Assembly (NCBI GenBank): GCA_008921705.1
Contig: VFFE01006711.1
Location: forward strand, 875,172-939,171
From: Burhinus oedicnemus
Lineage: Eukaryota > Chordata > Aves > Charadriiformes > Burhinidae
Direction of reading: 5' to 3'
DNA: 64,000 nucleotides
The position numbers and the translations under genes were made by a program. Within the stretch, counting starts at the first letter, position 1. Every line of letters starts with the position of its first letter. The notes beneath the pieces are model-generated. The model had not been told where the DNA came from. It was given only the letters and a program-made list of their open reading frames with translations, and searched no databases. Below are positions 26,131-38,339 of this stretch, one piece after another.

Positions 26131-28012
26131 AAATGTCAGCTCCTGCCTGCTCCTTTTCTGGAGCTTCTCTTTCTTTGGGTCTCAGATACACATCTCTCAG
26201 CTGTTTAAAAAGATTTTGATAATATACTGGTAGAGCTAAGATACAATAACAGTGTCCTGTTAAATGCCTGTGACGTGCCCAGCAGGAAAGCACTATGTAG
26301 TTTTTACCATCGTAGCAACAGACACCCCCTGAAATCAAGTCACAGATGCTCTGTGTGGTCTAGAGCCAGCCTGTAGGATCTGATGACCAAACTGGGCCCC
26401 AAACATCCTCAATTGAACAGAAAGTATCCGTACAATAGCAGCTAGAAGTAAAACAGTGGCAAAGAATTTGGTCCTTGGCACTGCCAACTACAGCCAAGGC
26501 TCTGCATCAGGATCAGGACTGTACACTTCCTAAAAGTATACTTCCTAAAGATTGCCATCCCTGGATGGGAATCTTTGGATTGGATTCCAGGTACTAGAGT
26601 TTTTTTCAGGTTATACAAATATACCAGAGGTTCAGCCGCTGCTAACAGGAAGCTGTAACACCCCCGCATTAGGGGTAGAACTGAGAGCAAGGGACAGCCT
26701 GCTATTCCCAGGCCTGCTATTCCCGCTCCTGACTGCGAGCTTCCGACCTGGCACACAGAAATGCACCCCTCAGGAAGCACCCTCACAGACTGTCCCAGTT
26801 CTTTGTTGGTGATGATATAGCAAATAGGCACGTACAGGCGCATGCGTGGGGGAGAAGGACTGTACCTTCCTTCCTCATCATCATCCATCCAGCTGGCTGC
26901 CTCGACGACACTGTTCTCTCTCATCCCAGTCATCCATCTTTGAGGATGTTAAAGATGAAAGTATTGTCTTAAGTAGCACACTGCCATCCTAATGCGCAAT
27001 GCTTCCAAACAGTGAGACCTTTTATTGTCAAGGCAATGTGCAAATACTAATTAATGCCACCATTACCCAGACAGAAAGAACAGTCCCTGTTGGGCAGATT
27101 TCCAACACTTCTCAGCTGCCTGAATCACTGACAGTAATGGGAGCTGCTGGGTCCCGAATCCTTCTGGATAAAGCATGACCCTTTTTCGTTAACAAAACAT
27201 AACAGCTTTTTAACTGCCACCTTCCAGAAAGCATTCTTGGTCCAAGGGAATTAAACAGTGTCCCTCTGTATTCAGTTCTACAGGCCCACAGCCATACTTT
27301 CAGGTGCTGGCAGACACATCTTCCCCGAGCTACAGCTTTAACGTCCTGAAGCATTAAAGAAAGACCAAAGAACAGCAAAATCCAAGAGAGTGAAACTACT
27401 TCAAATTCCAACACTAAAAGCCCATACATGACTTGTATGCTTTGCAGGCACTTTGCAATAGTGAAAGCCTGTCTGTATAACCACTTCACAACCTAATGTG
27501 TAAACGCTTACATGTTTAAAGGCCTTAATCCACAAAAGCACTTGCACACAATCTTAAAATTAGGCCCAGGCTAAACCATTTAGCTTCTCTGAGGTCAAGG
27601 TTGTCTTTTTTTTTTTTTTTTCCCCTATTAAGTTCTACATTTTATATGAAATGCTATTCAAAATAAATTTTTGATGACAATTCACACAAGTTTATGTTCA
27701 TTGTCACAGGCTCCTCACTGTTACTTCAGCGGCGATACTTTGGGTAAAATGAATCCTGTTGTGCTTTAGCCTGGATTAGTCACATTTCTAAACTCAAGCA
27801 CCACATGGAGTCAATTCAATGAGAGGGGAAAGGACACCAAACTGAAGTTTTCCATGGCCGGCATCTGAGTGGAGTCAACAGTTGAATTGTGCTCTTTCTT
27901 CAGTTGAAAGTGGTATCATCTATAATTTGGCTCAACAGATTTTAGAGGAGACAATGCTGCCATCAGGCCAGGCAAATACTGAGAGAGAGCTTTGAAAAGC
28001 AGTGTGAAAGGC

Positions 28013-28092
28013 AAAGAAAAAGGGAAAGGAGAAAATAAGAAAGAAAAAAAAAGAGAGAGAGAGAAAGAAAGAAAAGGAAAAGGGAAAAAAGG
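28013..28092. repeat. Purine-rich (GA/A) tract
   Basis: Eighty bases contain only A and G apart from a single T near 28036, with embedded (GA)n and (GAAA)n units. On the gene's strand this is a long pyrimidine tract. Confidence 0.9.
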
Positions 28093-30004
28093 CCAAGGAA
28101 ACCTTTCTGGATTAATTTAATTTCACTGACGCAGCCTGGTAGGTAACTCATATCTACACAAATTAAACCTGGCAAAGAAAAACAAAAGATTGGGAATTCC
28201 ATCTTTGCTTGCACGTCACGTTTGCTCTCTTCCCCAAGGCGGGGGACATTATAACAGGAACTGGGAAACTTAATGATTTTTGTTGCTTCGATCATACTGG
28301 AATCATATCCCATGTAATCCATTTTGCAGACATTCAGACAACAAGGTTGGTTTCAAGTCCCTTAATCTCAGGTAATACAGCAAATACTTACATCTCAGCA
28401 AAGGAAATTACTTTCTTGACAGTCAGTGGAAGCTAGTCAATACAAACGAGTCCAAGGTACAATTTACCTCATCTTAAAATAGTCACCTGCATTTGCTTCC
28501 AGAAATCAATCAACACCATTCAGTGGATCACCACCAACTACTACGTGCAGCCTCGGCACCTAATATAGGTATACATTGCTACATTTTAGATCTCTACAGT
28601 CAGGCAAACTAAATCATGCCCCCGGTTTTCTTATTCTTCAACCTTCTTCATTCCTTCATGTTTATTCCCATCTGCTATATTTATAACCACCCCTCACCCC
28701 ACTTAGGCTCCAGATAAAATCAATATACAGCCATGATTTAGCATGGCCCAGGAATAAACCACAGGATCCTTGCTCTGTTACACAATAAACTAGGTTTCTT
28801 CAGCAGCAGAGCACATTTAAGCATTGAATGTGTCTCCCTCCATTTATCTCTATATCTTCCTTCTCAAAGTAAAACCTGTTCATGAAGTATCTATAACATA
28901 AATAAAAAGCAATAGGAAAGTCTGTTCTGGCTAAATCAAGTTTCACGAGCAGTTACTTTCTTTTTGCCACCACAAATCATCACAAGCCCGAAGTTCACTA
29001 TTTTGCCAGGACAAAATTCATAGGGCATTTCTGAAGTAGAGCCAGGGCTGCATAATTTAATTTCTCATCTCCTATTAAAACTGCCAGGCTTACCATAATC
29101 AGAATGATAAATGCAGAGTCATACGTCTTCTTTCCGACAGTAATGCCCATCAATACTTCAAATGCAAACAATTATGACATTTGACTTTATAAAAATTACC
29201 TGGTGCACCAATACCACTTAATTAAATCATTTAAAAACTGCTTTTGTTACATTTAATGAATGATATATTATACTGCAATGAAACACACAGCAATACAAAT
29301 ACTTTACAATGCTAACAATTAAGGCTCACTTCACTTACGGCAATTGACAACACAAGTGCTCCTCACTTCATTCAGTTTGTGCATTCCAAATGAACTGGTT
29401 AGCGAAAAGGGTGCTTCTTTGCTAATGAGTTTTGTAATCAAGGCATCTATTTTAATTTCAAATTGGCTAGATTGGGGGAAATTGCTGAACTAAATGACTG
29501 GTTCTAATTAGGATTATAAAAATATTCATCACGCAGCAGAATTAGCGCAAGGTCTTGATTTCCCTACATTTGCATATAGCTTCAGTTTAAGAGTGGAAAA
29601 AACCCTCCTGATAAATTGTCTTCCTTTTAATGAATTGAACAAACACTATATCTGTTTTAGTCGTCCTTTCATTTAAAGGCACTGATACATATTCATGATT
29701 TGTAAATGAAGTTAAGTGATTTCGATTCTTCAGTTCATTACCATATTGAAGAAGAGACTTCTGTAAATTGCCTTTAAATATTCCCAATCTCAAGGGTTTT
29801 GAGAGGTGTTGTTTGGTTGGGGTTTTTTTTAACTTTACTAACGTTTCAGTTTATCTGTTTGATGGAGCCCTGCCTGCCTGGGAGAGCTTCTGACAGGTGG
29901 CTTGTCCAGCAAAGGACACACGATATGTTTGTAGAACCTGATGTCAGAAGAGCATTCAAAAGGCATAGAGATGAAAGGCTTATTTGTGGTTAAGTCATGG
30001 GAAC

Positions 30005-30200
30005 AGGACTCTATCTGGGTTCAGTTTCTGACTTTGTTACAGTCCTCAGTGGTAGTTAGGCAATGAAACACTTTAATGACCTGTGCCTGAATACACTCTG
30101 CATACTCCGGGGACAATGCTTTGTCTGTCAGCTTCACGTTTAATTGCAAGCTCTCTGGGGCAGGGACTGCTTCTTAATATGAATGTGTAATACAATGGAC
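30005..30200 (+). mobile_element. Possible ancient MIR/LINE-tail SINE
   Basis: It begins with 'gactctatctgggttcagtttctgactttgttac' type wording. After about 90 bases it has 'aattgcaagctctctggggcagggactg', the common tail of ancient amniote SINE and LINE copies. The spacing fits, but divergence is high. Confidence 0.45.
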
Positions 30201-31249
30201 CAGTTAGTACGGCAGGGATTTTTTAAGAGCTGTTACTGTAATATGGCTTGTATTAAACATGAAACACTAAGTGTTCCTTTATAGCTGGGCAACATACTCA
30301 CTTTATTTCATTCCTCAGTATGATAGACCTGTAGGAGTAATTGTTATTACGGGAGCTTGCTGGATTTCTTTCCCCTTTGGGTGAAGAAAAGAATGCAGTA
30401 GGTGTGCCTCCAGCTTCACTCTGCAGGGCACTCAAATGCCCAGTGACTGGTGCAAGATAAATTTGAAAGCCGAGTATTGTATCCACAGGACTGGAACCAC
30501 AGTCATCATGCTCTTCAGATAGCAGTGAGCCATGATAAGAAATTAGCCCCAGTGTGCTCTCTCACATCACACAACAAAATGGTGATTCTACCATGAGGAT
30601 CCATGCAGGAGTAGAAAGAGCTTATTTTCCTTGTTAAATATAATGTTCACATCTTGCTAAGAAAGGCTGAGTTTTACCCAAGAGGTGCAGTCTCGAGCTG
30701 TTGCTGGTAAAAGGAGAGGTTACTCACACTTCTGACAACTACAGTTACATCTAAATTCCAGGCCCATGAGTGCTGCTGAGGACCAGGTGACAGCTCTGGG
30801 TGCCTGCTGATTTACGTGAGATATGGGGCAGGCGCTAACCCACTTCTCTTCATCAGCCCCGTACCTCAGTTCCTAAGGAAAGAAAACCTACAGGCCTGGG
30901 CTGGAGTCACGTCTCACTTTGGACACGCAGCAGCACACACCGCTTAATTTCAGCATGGCTGCAGCACTCGCTGGGAATGAAGGAGAATACAAGTCCCCCG
31001 TCTCTGTGCTAGTGAAGCTGAGCGGAGCAAATGGAAGGGGAGCTAAGTCCAAGAGCCTGCAGCACTGGAATCCCCTGAGACACAGGGGCCAAGGGCTCTT
31101 CAGGGGACCAAGGGCTCTCTTAATGTCCCAGCGCAGTGACCTGCTATGACAGGGAAAGAGGAGATGAGGAGTTGTGGTCTTCTCCATGTGTGAATGTCCA
31201 TATGAAGGTCTGACTTAATTTCTTTGTATGACTCCTCTTCGCAAGGAGC

Positions 31250-31510
31250 CACATGAAGAGGACAAGGTGCAAGGGGCATAAGTTGCATCAGGAGAGGTTT
31301 CATCTTGGTATAAAAAAGAAATTTTTTTACAGTGAGAGCGATCAATCACTGGAACCTCCCCCACATGGTGGACTCGCCATCACTGGAGGCTTTCAAGACA
31401 TGACTGGACAGAGAGCTAGATAATCACATCTAGACTCCCTTTTCCACAAAAGATTGGACCAGATGATCTTTTGGGATCACTTCTAACCTGGGCTGTTCTA
31501 TAATTCTGTG
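31250..31510 (+). mobile_element. CR1 LINE 3' end, older diverged copy
   Basis: From about 31256 the order is CR1: 'gaggacaaggtgcaa', 'aagaaatttttttacagtgag', 'gatcaatcactggaac', 'ggatgat'-like words, then 'accagatgatcttttgggatc' and 'cttctaacctgggctgttcta', ending with one decayed octamer (TAATTCTGTGA). Only the last 250 bases of a full element remain. It lies antisense to the host gene. Confidence 0.85.
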
Positions 31511-31677
31511 AAAATGGCTCACCACAAAGAAACCCAAACTAAAATGGATGACTGCTTGGAATGAGGTGCCTACATTTTGAAAAGAACATGAAGCCAGCCT
31601 TTCCCTCTTCTTAGCAAGTCCCATTGGATTTCTTTGGAAGCACTCTACCCAACCAGATAATGTCAAAAAAACCCACC

Positions 31678-31720
31678 AAAAAAAAAAAAAAAAAACAACA
31701 ACAACAACAACAAAAAAAAC
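31678..31720. repeat. Poly(A) followed by (CAA)n
   Basis: Nineteen A bases are followed by about six CAA units and a further A run. No retroposon body is recognisable immediately upstream; the CR1 ends 168 bases away. Confidence 0.9.
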
Positions 31721-31729
31721 CACCACACT

Positions 31730-34700
31730 TAGCTGTCTAACTGCTCCATTTGTATTGGGAGCCTGTGCCCAAACTCCAAGGAAGAATTTCTCCTGGCAGC
31801 AGAGAGGCACTGTCTTCATGGCTCAGGCTCTGTGTGTCTAGGCTATTAAAAAAAAAAAATTTCCCAGGTAGTCCCAGTGTTATCTGTGATTCTTTCTGAT
31901 AAATTCAGCAGCGTCTAGTCAAGATAGTCAGGGCTCTGACATGCACCGCATTCAATTTTCAGATCATTACTTGCCACATCTCCAACACTGAAGGAATCTC
32001 CTCAGCCAGACCTGATACTGTCTGCCAGGTGCAACTTGGTGATACAGCAGAATGTTATCACACACATTTTATTTATCACCTCATTCAAAGAGATATGAAG
32101 ACACCCACTTTCTTTTGTTTGCTTCCTGCTGAAGATTAAGCCCTGTGGAGGGAGAAGCCACTGATTGCCAAACTTCACGTTCTCAAATTCCTAATGGTGT
32201 AGCTGGGGAATTTAAAATGGTTTGTTACTGAATTATTCAGTCTCTCACCTATTCCCAGCAGGTTCTCAGTCACAGTTGGGCCCTGTAATGAACAGGTGAA
32301 ACTGTATCTCTTTGCATAGTTTTTTTTCTCTTAACAATGGTGATTTTAAATATTTCTCTACCTACTTCCCTAGTATTTTATCTCTTTTTTTTTTTTAAAT
32401 TATCTTTTAAACAAATATTCATGCAAAAACGCTATGCATGTTGCTCTCAAAGTTTCAATGTCATTCTGAGAGAAATTCCGTGGAGCTGGAAACTCCCCTC
32501 CGTTTCCACCTCCAGACTGATCCATTCCCCAGAGGGGTATTGGGGTGTGGAAAGTTTTAGCTTCTTAACAATTAGTTGGTTCCTTGGATAGGATAAATGA
32601 GACAAATGATGAGGCACTTGAAATATGAGTATCAGAAATGCAAGGCCAGTTCATCCCCAGCCACTATGAATAGCAGCAACGAAAACTGTACCTCACATAT
32701 ATGCTGGTAGACTCTGAGCTTTCACAGCACTCCATAAAGCAGTTTCCAATGCTTTCTAACAGAGAATATCACGGCTTTTTCATATATTCCCCTTCCCATC
32801 ATACTTTGATACAAGGGTCATTTAAAATGGCTTCCTATATATTTTCTGCAACAGCCTGTGATAAGTGGAGGATGAAGCCCCATTTTCCCTTTGTATTGGC
32901 TCATATATCCAAGAGCAAATACAGACACTACTAGTGAGACCCAGCCTGACTTGCAGCAAAATTGGCTATAACATTTACATAGTGTCCACCTTCTGCCAAA
33001 GGCCACAGGGGGCCATTAACAGAACCAACACGTGCACACATCAGATTGCACTATTTTATCAATAAAGTAGACACACACAAAGCTACTGGGAAGACATCCA
33101 AGATTTTCAACTCACAAGATGCAATTAATCTCCCAGGGCCCGATAATTGCACAATGCCACATGGCTGCTCAGGGGGAAGCAGTACACCCACCCATGCTTG
33201 CTTGAAGCCCTGCAAAAATTCCTCCTGTCTATGCTTTATATGTTGTGAGAAGACATTAAGGTCTACGAACTTGCTACACATTCGTGCCCACACAAACAGA
33301 TTTCTTGGATCAGTCATACTGCATTTATTTGATAATACAAGAGAGTTACCAAGGCAGAGGAGAGTCATAATTGGCTAAAAAAATTAAGCACAGGAACTGA
33401 TATGCTGTGTCAACTCATACTGAGGAAGTATCCTCAATAACTCGTTGGATACTCCAAAGAGAAAACAAATGGTAGTGGCCGTGATTTGTCCTTAAATGAA
33501 CAAAGTAGCCAGCAGCCACACAGCAAAGCGTCTTTCAGAAACCCTGCTGAGCTCCATTCCTCCCACTGAATCTTCTTCCCTTGCTCCTGGGAATAGCCCC
33601 AAGCAGGAAAAAGAGGGACAATACCCATGTGGGAGTGGTAATAAAAGATTTAGGGACTGAACTCATTCTGTATTCAATTATTTCAGTTGATGGAAGAGAT
33701 AATGTTGTCAGAAAGCCTTTGGCTTTCTCAGCTATGAAGTCATATCTCAAGGAGAAGTTCTATTGAGAAGAGATGGGCTGCTTCTTTTAAAGAAGTGGAA
33801 GGTCATTTTTGGACACAAGATTGCTGTAAGGCTTGGGCTTTAAACTAGAACCTTGTGATACTGACAGCAAAGTCTACAGGTAGGTATAAAAACAGATCCA
33901 TGCAAGGCATAAGCTAGGGGAGTGGGGTTATTCATCAGGGCTGTAAGAGGAGCAGTGAAATGAACAGTAAGTCTCTATCTGCAGAGCATCCTGCAACGCC
34001 TGAACGTCAAGGCTGAGAGTAAGAGAGAGCCAGCAGGAGAAGCCTGAACCATAAAGTTATGATCAAAATTACACATAATAGAAGCATAACAGTGACTGGC
34101 TGAGAAAATTCACAACTAGAAGATCACCGCAGGAATGCGTCACCTGCTTAGGAAAGAGAGGACAAGCCTGGCATATCATGGATACATACACTCAGTCTGA
34201 GTTCTCATAGCATTCTCCTAAGCAAGCTAAAAGACTGTAGGAAATTACTATTAGCTGATAAAAAACTAACTGGGATACCATATTCTGAAAACACTTATTA
34301 CATGGCCACTGTCAAACTGCAGGGGACATGTAAAGACTGTGATTCCACGAGGATGTCACAGAGTTCTACATTATTCCATTTATTCACTACTGTCTTGGAA
34401 CAGTGAAAACACCTTCTAAGTTTGGAATAGTGAATAAGCCTTCTAAAACATCAGCTTGGAAGGGACAATAATTCTGTTAGAGGACAGAATTCAAACCGTC
34501 TTGGGCTTTTTTTAGTTGGCTGGTTGGTTTTTTAATCAACTGGATAAATAGACTAATGTTGTTGCCGAATGTGCAGAAAAAGAAGGAGGAATGCTTAGGA
34601 TAAAACAGTGATTAAAAAAGAGGCTTGAATCACAGCCATGGAACTGTAGGTCAGAAGACCTCAGAAGAAAACTTCCTAACTGGAAGATCCAAAACATTGA

Positions 34701-37700
34701 GTATTTTTATTTCAAACAAAAACTTTAATATTGTTTTCTATTTTTATACACAAAACAATTTTTCAATCTTTTTATCTAGGCAGTGACCAAGTCAATTATT
34801 TGTAGGGCACTAGCTGTTGATATTTCATTTCACTGTGTGGAATAACATACTAGGCAAAATGGATTTTCAGATTCATCATTCTCGTTAATTTCCAAGTTGA
34901 CCACAGTTTGCTTACGACACCATATTATTATTTTTAACTGAAAGAAAATTAATAAAATAAATATTAATCTGAAAGATATTTTTAATCTAAGAAATGAAAT
35001 TAAATTTGCAAACCTGTTTACACATTCACAGTTATGAGAGGATGGATTAGATCTTCCCTCAATAGTTCCTACTGCTGGGAGTCAAACCGTATGTATTTGA
35101 TTTGTTTTCAGATTTATTTGCATTTTTAAATCTGCCTCTAAAGTAGTCATTACAAGTAGACTTTAAAGGGCAAACACACTTTTAAAGCTTAGAGAGGTGG
35201 AGGATTATGGTCTCCCACTGTCGGAGTGGCTGCACCACTGAACATACAGTAAGCCACTGACTTTCATCGGCGTCTTCCTTGTCACAGTATCTGTGGATGA
35301 GTATTACCTGCAGGTTACAGACCAATGATAAACTTCCTATTTTATTGGCCTTTCATGCATTTAAATCAGAAGTGTTTCAGAGCAGTTATATCCCCAAAAC
35401 CTGGATGCATGAAGTGCAAGAGCAAGCACTATTTGATCCAGCACCACCTATTTTGTGCCAGGCGACTTCATGTTACCTCACAGGCAAATGGGCACAAAAC
35501 CAAAGGACAAAGGAGTACCAGCAGAACCAGGCTGCAGTTGGAGAATTAGCCCCTAGCAACATCATGGCATCTCTTTGGATAGCCTTCTCACAACTGCAGA
35601 GCACTACCGCAGCCTCTCTAGCCACTTAACGTTTAGGAGCTCTTGATACCTCTCTTCTGGTCAGCAGCAGAGAGATCAAATGGCCATTGCCACTGGCATG
35701 ATCCCACGATCACACCTAGGACAGACAGGGCATGGCATAGCAGTGAGGGAAGGTGTGAGATACAGATTTGGCTTCTAGAGGACAAGAAAGGAGAAGAACT
35801 ACAACAGTCTTACAAAGACGCACAAGACCTGATGAAGCTACTTAAGGATTTAGGATTTTTAGCCCAAACGACACTTTCTTCTTGTCATCAGCCTAATCCC
35901 CATCTAACAGAAGGTCATGGCTGACCTCTGGTTCCCACTCAGCTGTGGCAGTACTCCTGTTTCCAGACAGGCAGGAATGTATTACACTGGCCTCTCAAAA
36001 GACTTCACCTGGGGACTTCACATAGCACCACTGTCACAACCTATAGCACTGCCTCTGCGCTCTACAGCACTGCCCATTATCTCACTATCAGCTGTAACTG
36101 CAGTGAAGCGACAACTCTTTTACAGCTCTTACCAAGCCAAGATGTGGCTGAGCGCAGTCTATACCTGGGTTATGTTAAGCAAACGCTTCAACTGGGAAAA
36201 GCGCTGCCTCCATGGTTCCACTCAAGGATCAACATTCAACCAGCACTTGAGACCATCTTTCTGAACACTGAAGACAAGTATCATAAGTGGCCTTGAACAT
36301 AAAGGCAGGCATAAAGGCAAAGCCTGAACTTCGCGTTGCTCCGTTTCCATTTGACCAACAAGCTGCAGAGCACTGCATCTTTGCTCTTACACTCTGAACA
36401 AATTTGTTTAGTTCCTGCGATAAAATGCAAGCAGCCTCAGGGTGTTTCTAACACACAGTTCGTTTTCCTTGGCTCTCTTCTGAGCAGAAGAGAACAGCTG
36501 AGGTGGGCACTCAGATGCATTAGTTTGAAGGAGCAGAAGCAAAAATGCTCCTGAGCCACTATTGCTGTACTGGACCAAGAGAGCATAACTACAACCTCAC
36601 AGTCAAGTGTGCGTGGACACTTTGTATTTTGATTTCTCCTTCCAGTGGCTAACATCATAAAAAGACTACAAAGCACTGGAAATAAAAGTAAAGTGTTTCA
36701 CCACAAGAGCAGATGCTCCACACTCACTACAGCTGGATCTCTTTGCAAACACATACTCAGCATGTCATATCTGGCTCCTCACACCCATGAGCATCTCATC
36801 AGACGTCTGTTTCTTTCAGGGCTGTCTTTGTACACCACCAGTACCATTTAAAATCTTTAATTCCAGTTTAAAAGTGGCATCAAACTATTCCATGACATCA
36901 AATAAATAGATTGGTCTTTCTAGCCCACTTCAAAATCCCTGTTACACTAAACATCTGAGTGCACAAAACTATTTGACATTTGACTAACTCCTTTGTACAG
37001 TAAGGACTTGATACTATGAAAGGAGTGTATTTACAATAGCTTTGTGCTTGCAAATGTCACTCAAGCATCGTCAGTAGCACAGCAGCAAACCACCTGGTGC
37101 CTGCCATAGCATTCTGTTAACAAGTGGATGGAAAGGTTGCATCGGGAAGTACAGCAGTAGTAGATTATTTGATTATATTCTCAGTAACTACTTGGGTAAA
37201 GATTTGCACTAGCCTTTCAAAGGAAATTTTGTCAAATACAAGAGGCACAATATTTTGGGTGTATCGTCATTACAGCTGGCATGTGAGACTGCCCAGTTTA
37301 GAAAACTTCAAAAATAACTGTAGGAATTGAAAATCCCACCCAGAACACACGTGTGCACACACTTGACAGATTAACGCAAAAAAAACTTAAAGTGGCTATT
37401 CAGCATGTTTTTACTTTCCAAAGTCTATGGATGACAGAAACAGAAGAGAGGAAAGATAAAAGCTTGGCAAGTTTTAATCTTTCTAAAATTTCTAACTTGA
37501 TCATCCAGCCTATGTCTCAGCTTTGGGCTGTAGTGGGGACTGCTGTTCCAGAGCTGAAGCACACCCTCCATAGCCACAACACTTTACAAGTCGCCTTGCA
37601 CCTGCATTGCTCAGCATCTTTCAAGACAGACGAGTGCTACGTAAGAGCAGGCTTGCTAAGGAACAAAGCAACAGACTGAAGAGTTGTCTCACTAACAAAA

Positions 37701-38180
37701 GGCACTGCAAAGCGACTTCAAAAGTGGCACAGAGGGGTTTGTCATCTGTTGCTGCTCTCTGATATCCAGATAACCTAGTTCAGTCTGCAAGCAGAAAGAG
37801 CACCCTCTCACAGGCAATAGCCAGCGGTTATGGACCAACTCAGGCTGAGTGCTCGATCCTCAGCAATCACCAAGGCCTACAAATCAATAGACTTTTAGAA
37901 CAGCTCCATATGTCCTGTCAAATCTCATATTCTTTTCATCTTTTGTGCCATCACCACTACTAAAGTTTCCATACCCATCATGATCACTGTATAACTCCAC
38001 TCCCTTTCGCAAGCTTGCTTTGGAGCCACTGGGTGGGTTTTGAGCACATTTAAACCTGCAAGGTGAGAACAGAAGAGCACACCATAATTTCTTCACCATC
38101 TCTGGAAGTGTGCAGCTCTAGACATTATCCCTTTCAACACCTGGCTCAAGAATCATTGAAATATGAAATCAATTCCTCAC
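31730..38180 (-). other. Intron between exons B and C, 5' part: no gene recognised
   Basis: 6.4 kb with no exon, RNA gene or clear transposon. AT-rich sequence at about 34690-35010 has several ATTA and TAAT words. Open frames up to 116 codons (for example 35279-35629 plus) show no motif, no splice context and no recognised family. Confidence 0.7.
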
Positions 38181-38339
38181 CTTTTGATCCAGACTGTAGG
38201 CCAAGATCCACTCCTCCTGCTTGGGGTGGAAGAGCAAGCTCTGGATATAGAAGTTCAGACGGTACTTCTGGTAGGTAGCCCCTTCATCAGAGCTTATGAG
38301 GATGCTGCTCTCAATCTCTGGATCACTAAGAAGCATGAT
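38181..38339 (-). CDS. SORCS3: SorCS-family VPS10 receptor, coding exon B
   Basis: The exon is exactly 53 codons, phase 0 at both ends, and follows exon A after a 12,587 bp intron. It begins IMLLSDPEIE, carries a second Asp-box SSDEGATY at exon residues 16-23, then KYRLNFYIQSLLFHPKQ, and ends AYSLDQK. The acceptor is TTCTATTTAG|ATC and the donor AAAAG|GTGAGG, both standard. The segment forms one blade of the ten-bladed VPS10 propeller in the lumen or extracellular space. The ending SLDQK favours SORCS3, while RLNFYIQ is also compatible with SORCS1, which is why some doubt about the paralog remains. There are no stops, frameshifts or odd residues, so the gene looks intact here. Confidence 0.92.

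Larger units (their letters stand above)
26131..31249 (-). other. Intron: AT-rich, possible conserved non-coding islands
   Basis: No exon is recognised. It holds a T run at 27607-27621, the purine-rich tract at 28013-28092, and an AT-rich stretch (about 29000-29790) with many ATTA and TAAT words discussed in the findings. An ancient SINE-like fragment is at 30005-30200. Confidence 0.65.

Noticed and set aside
26442..26933. 163-codon open frame on the minus strand
   Set aside because: No family resemblance, and composition is like the surrounding non-coding sequence.
31678..31720. Poly(A) run as the tail of a processed pseudogene
   Set aside because: The sequence before it shows no gene-like content and no flanking duplication, so a simple repeat is the safer reading.
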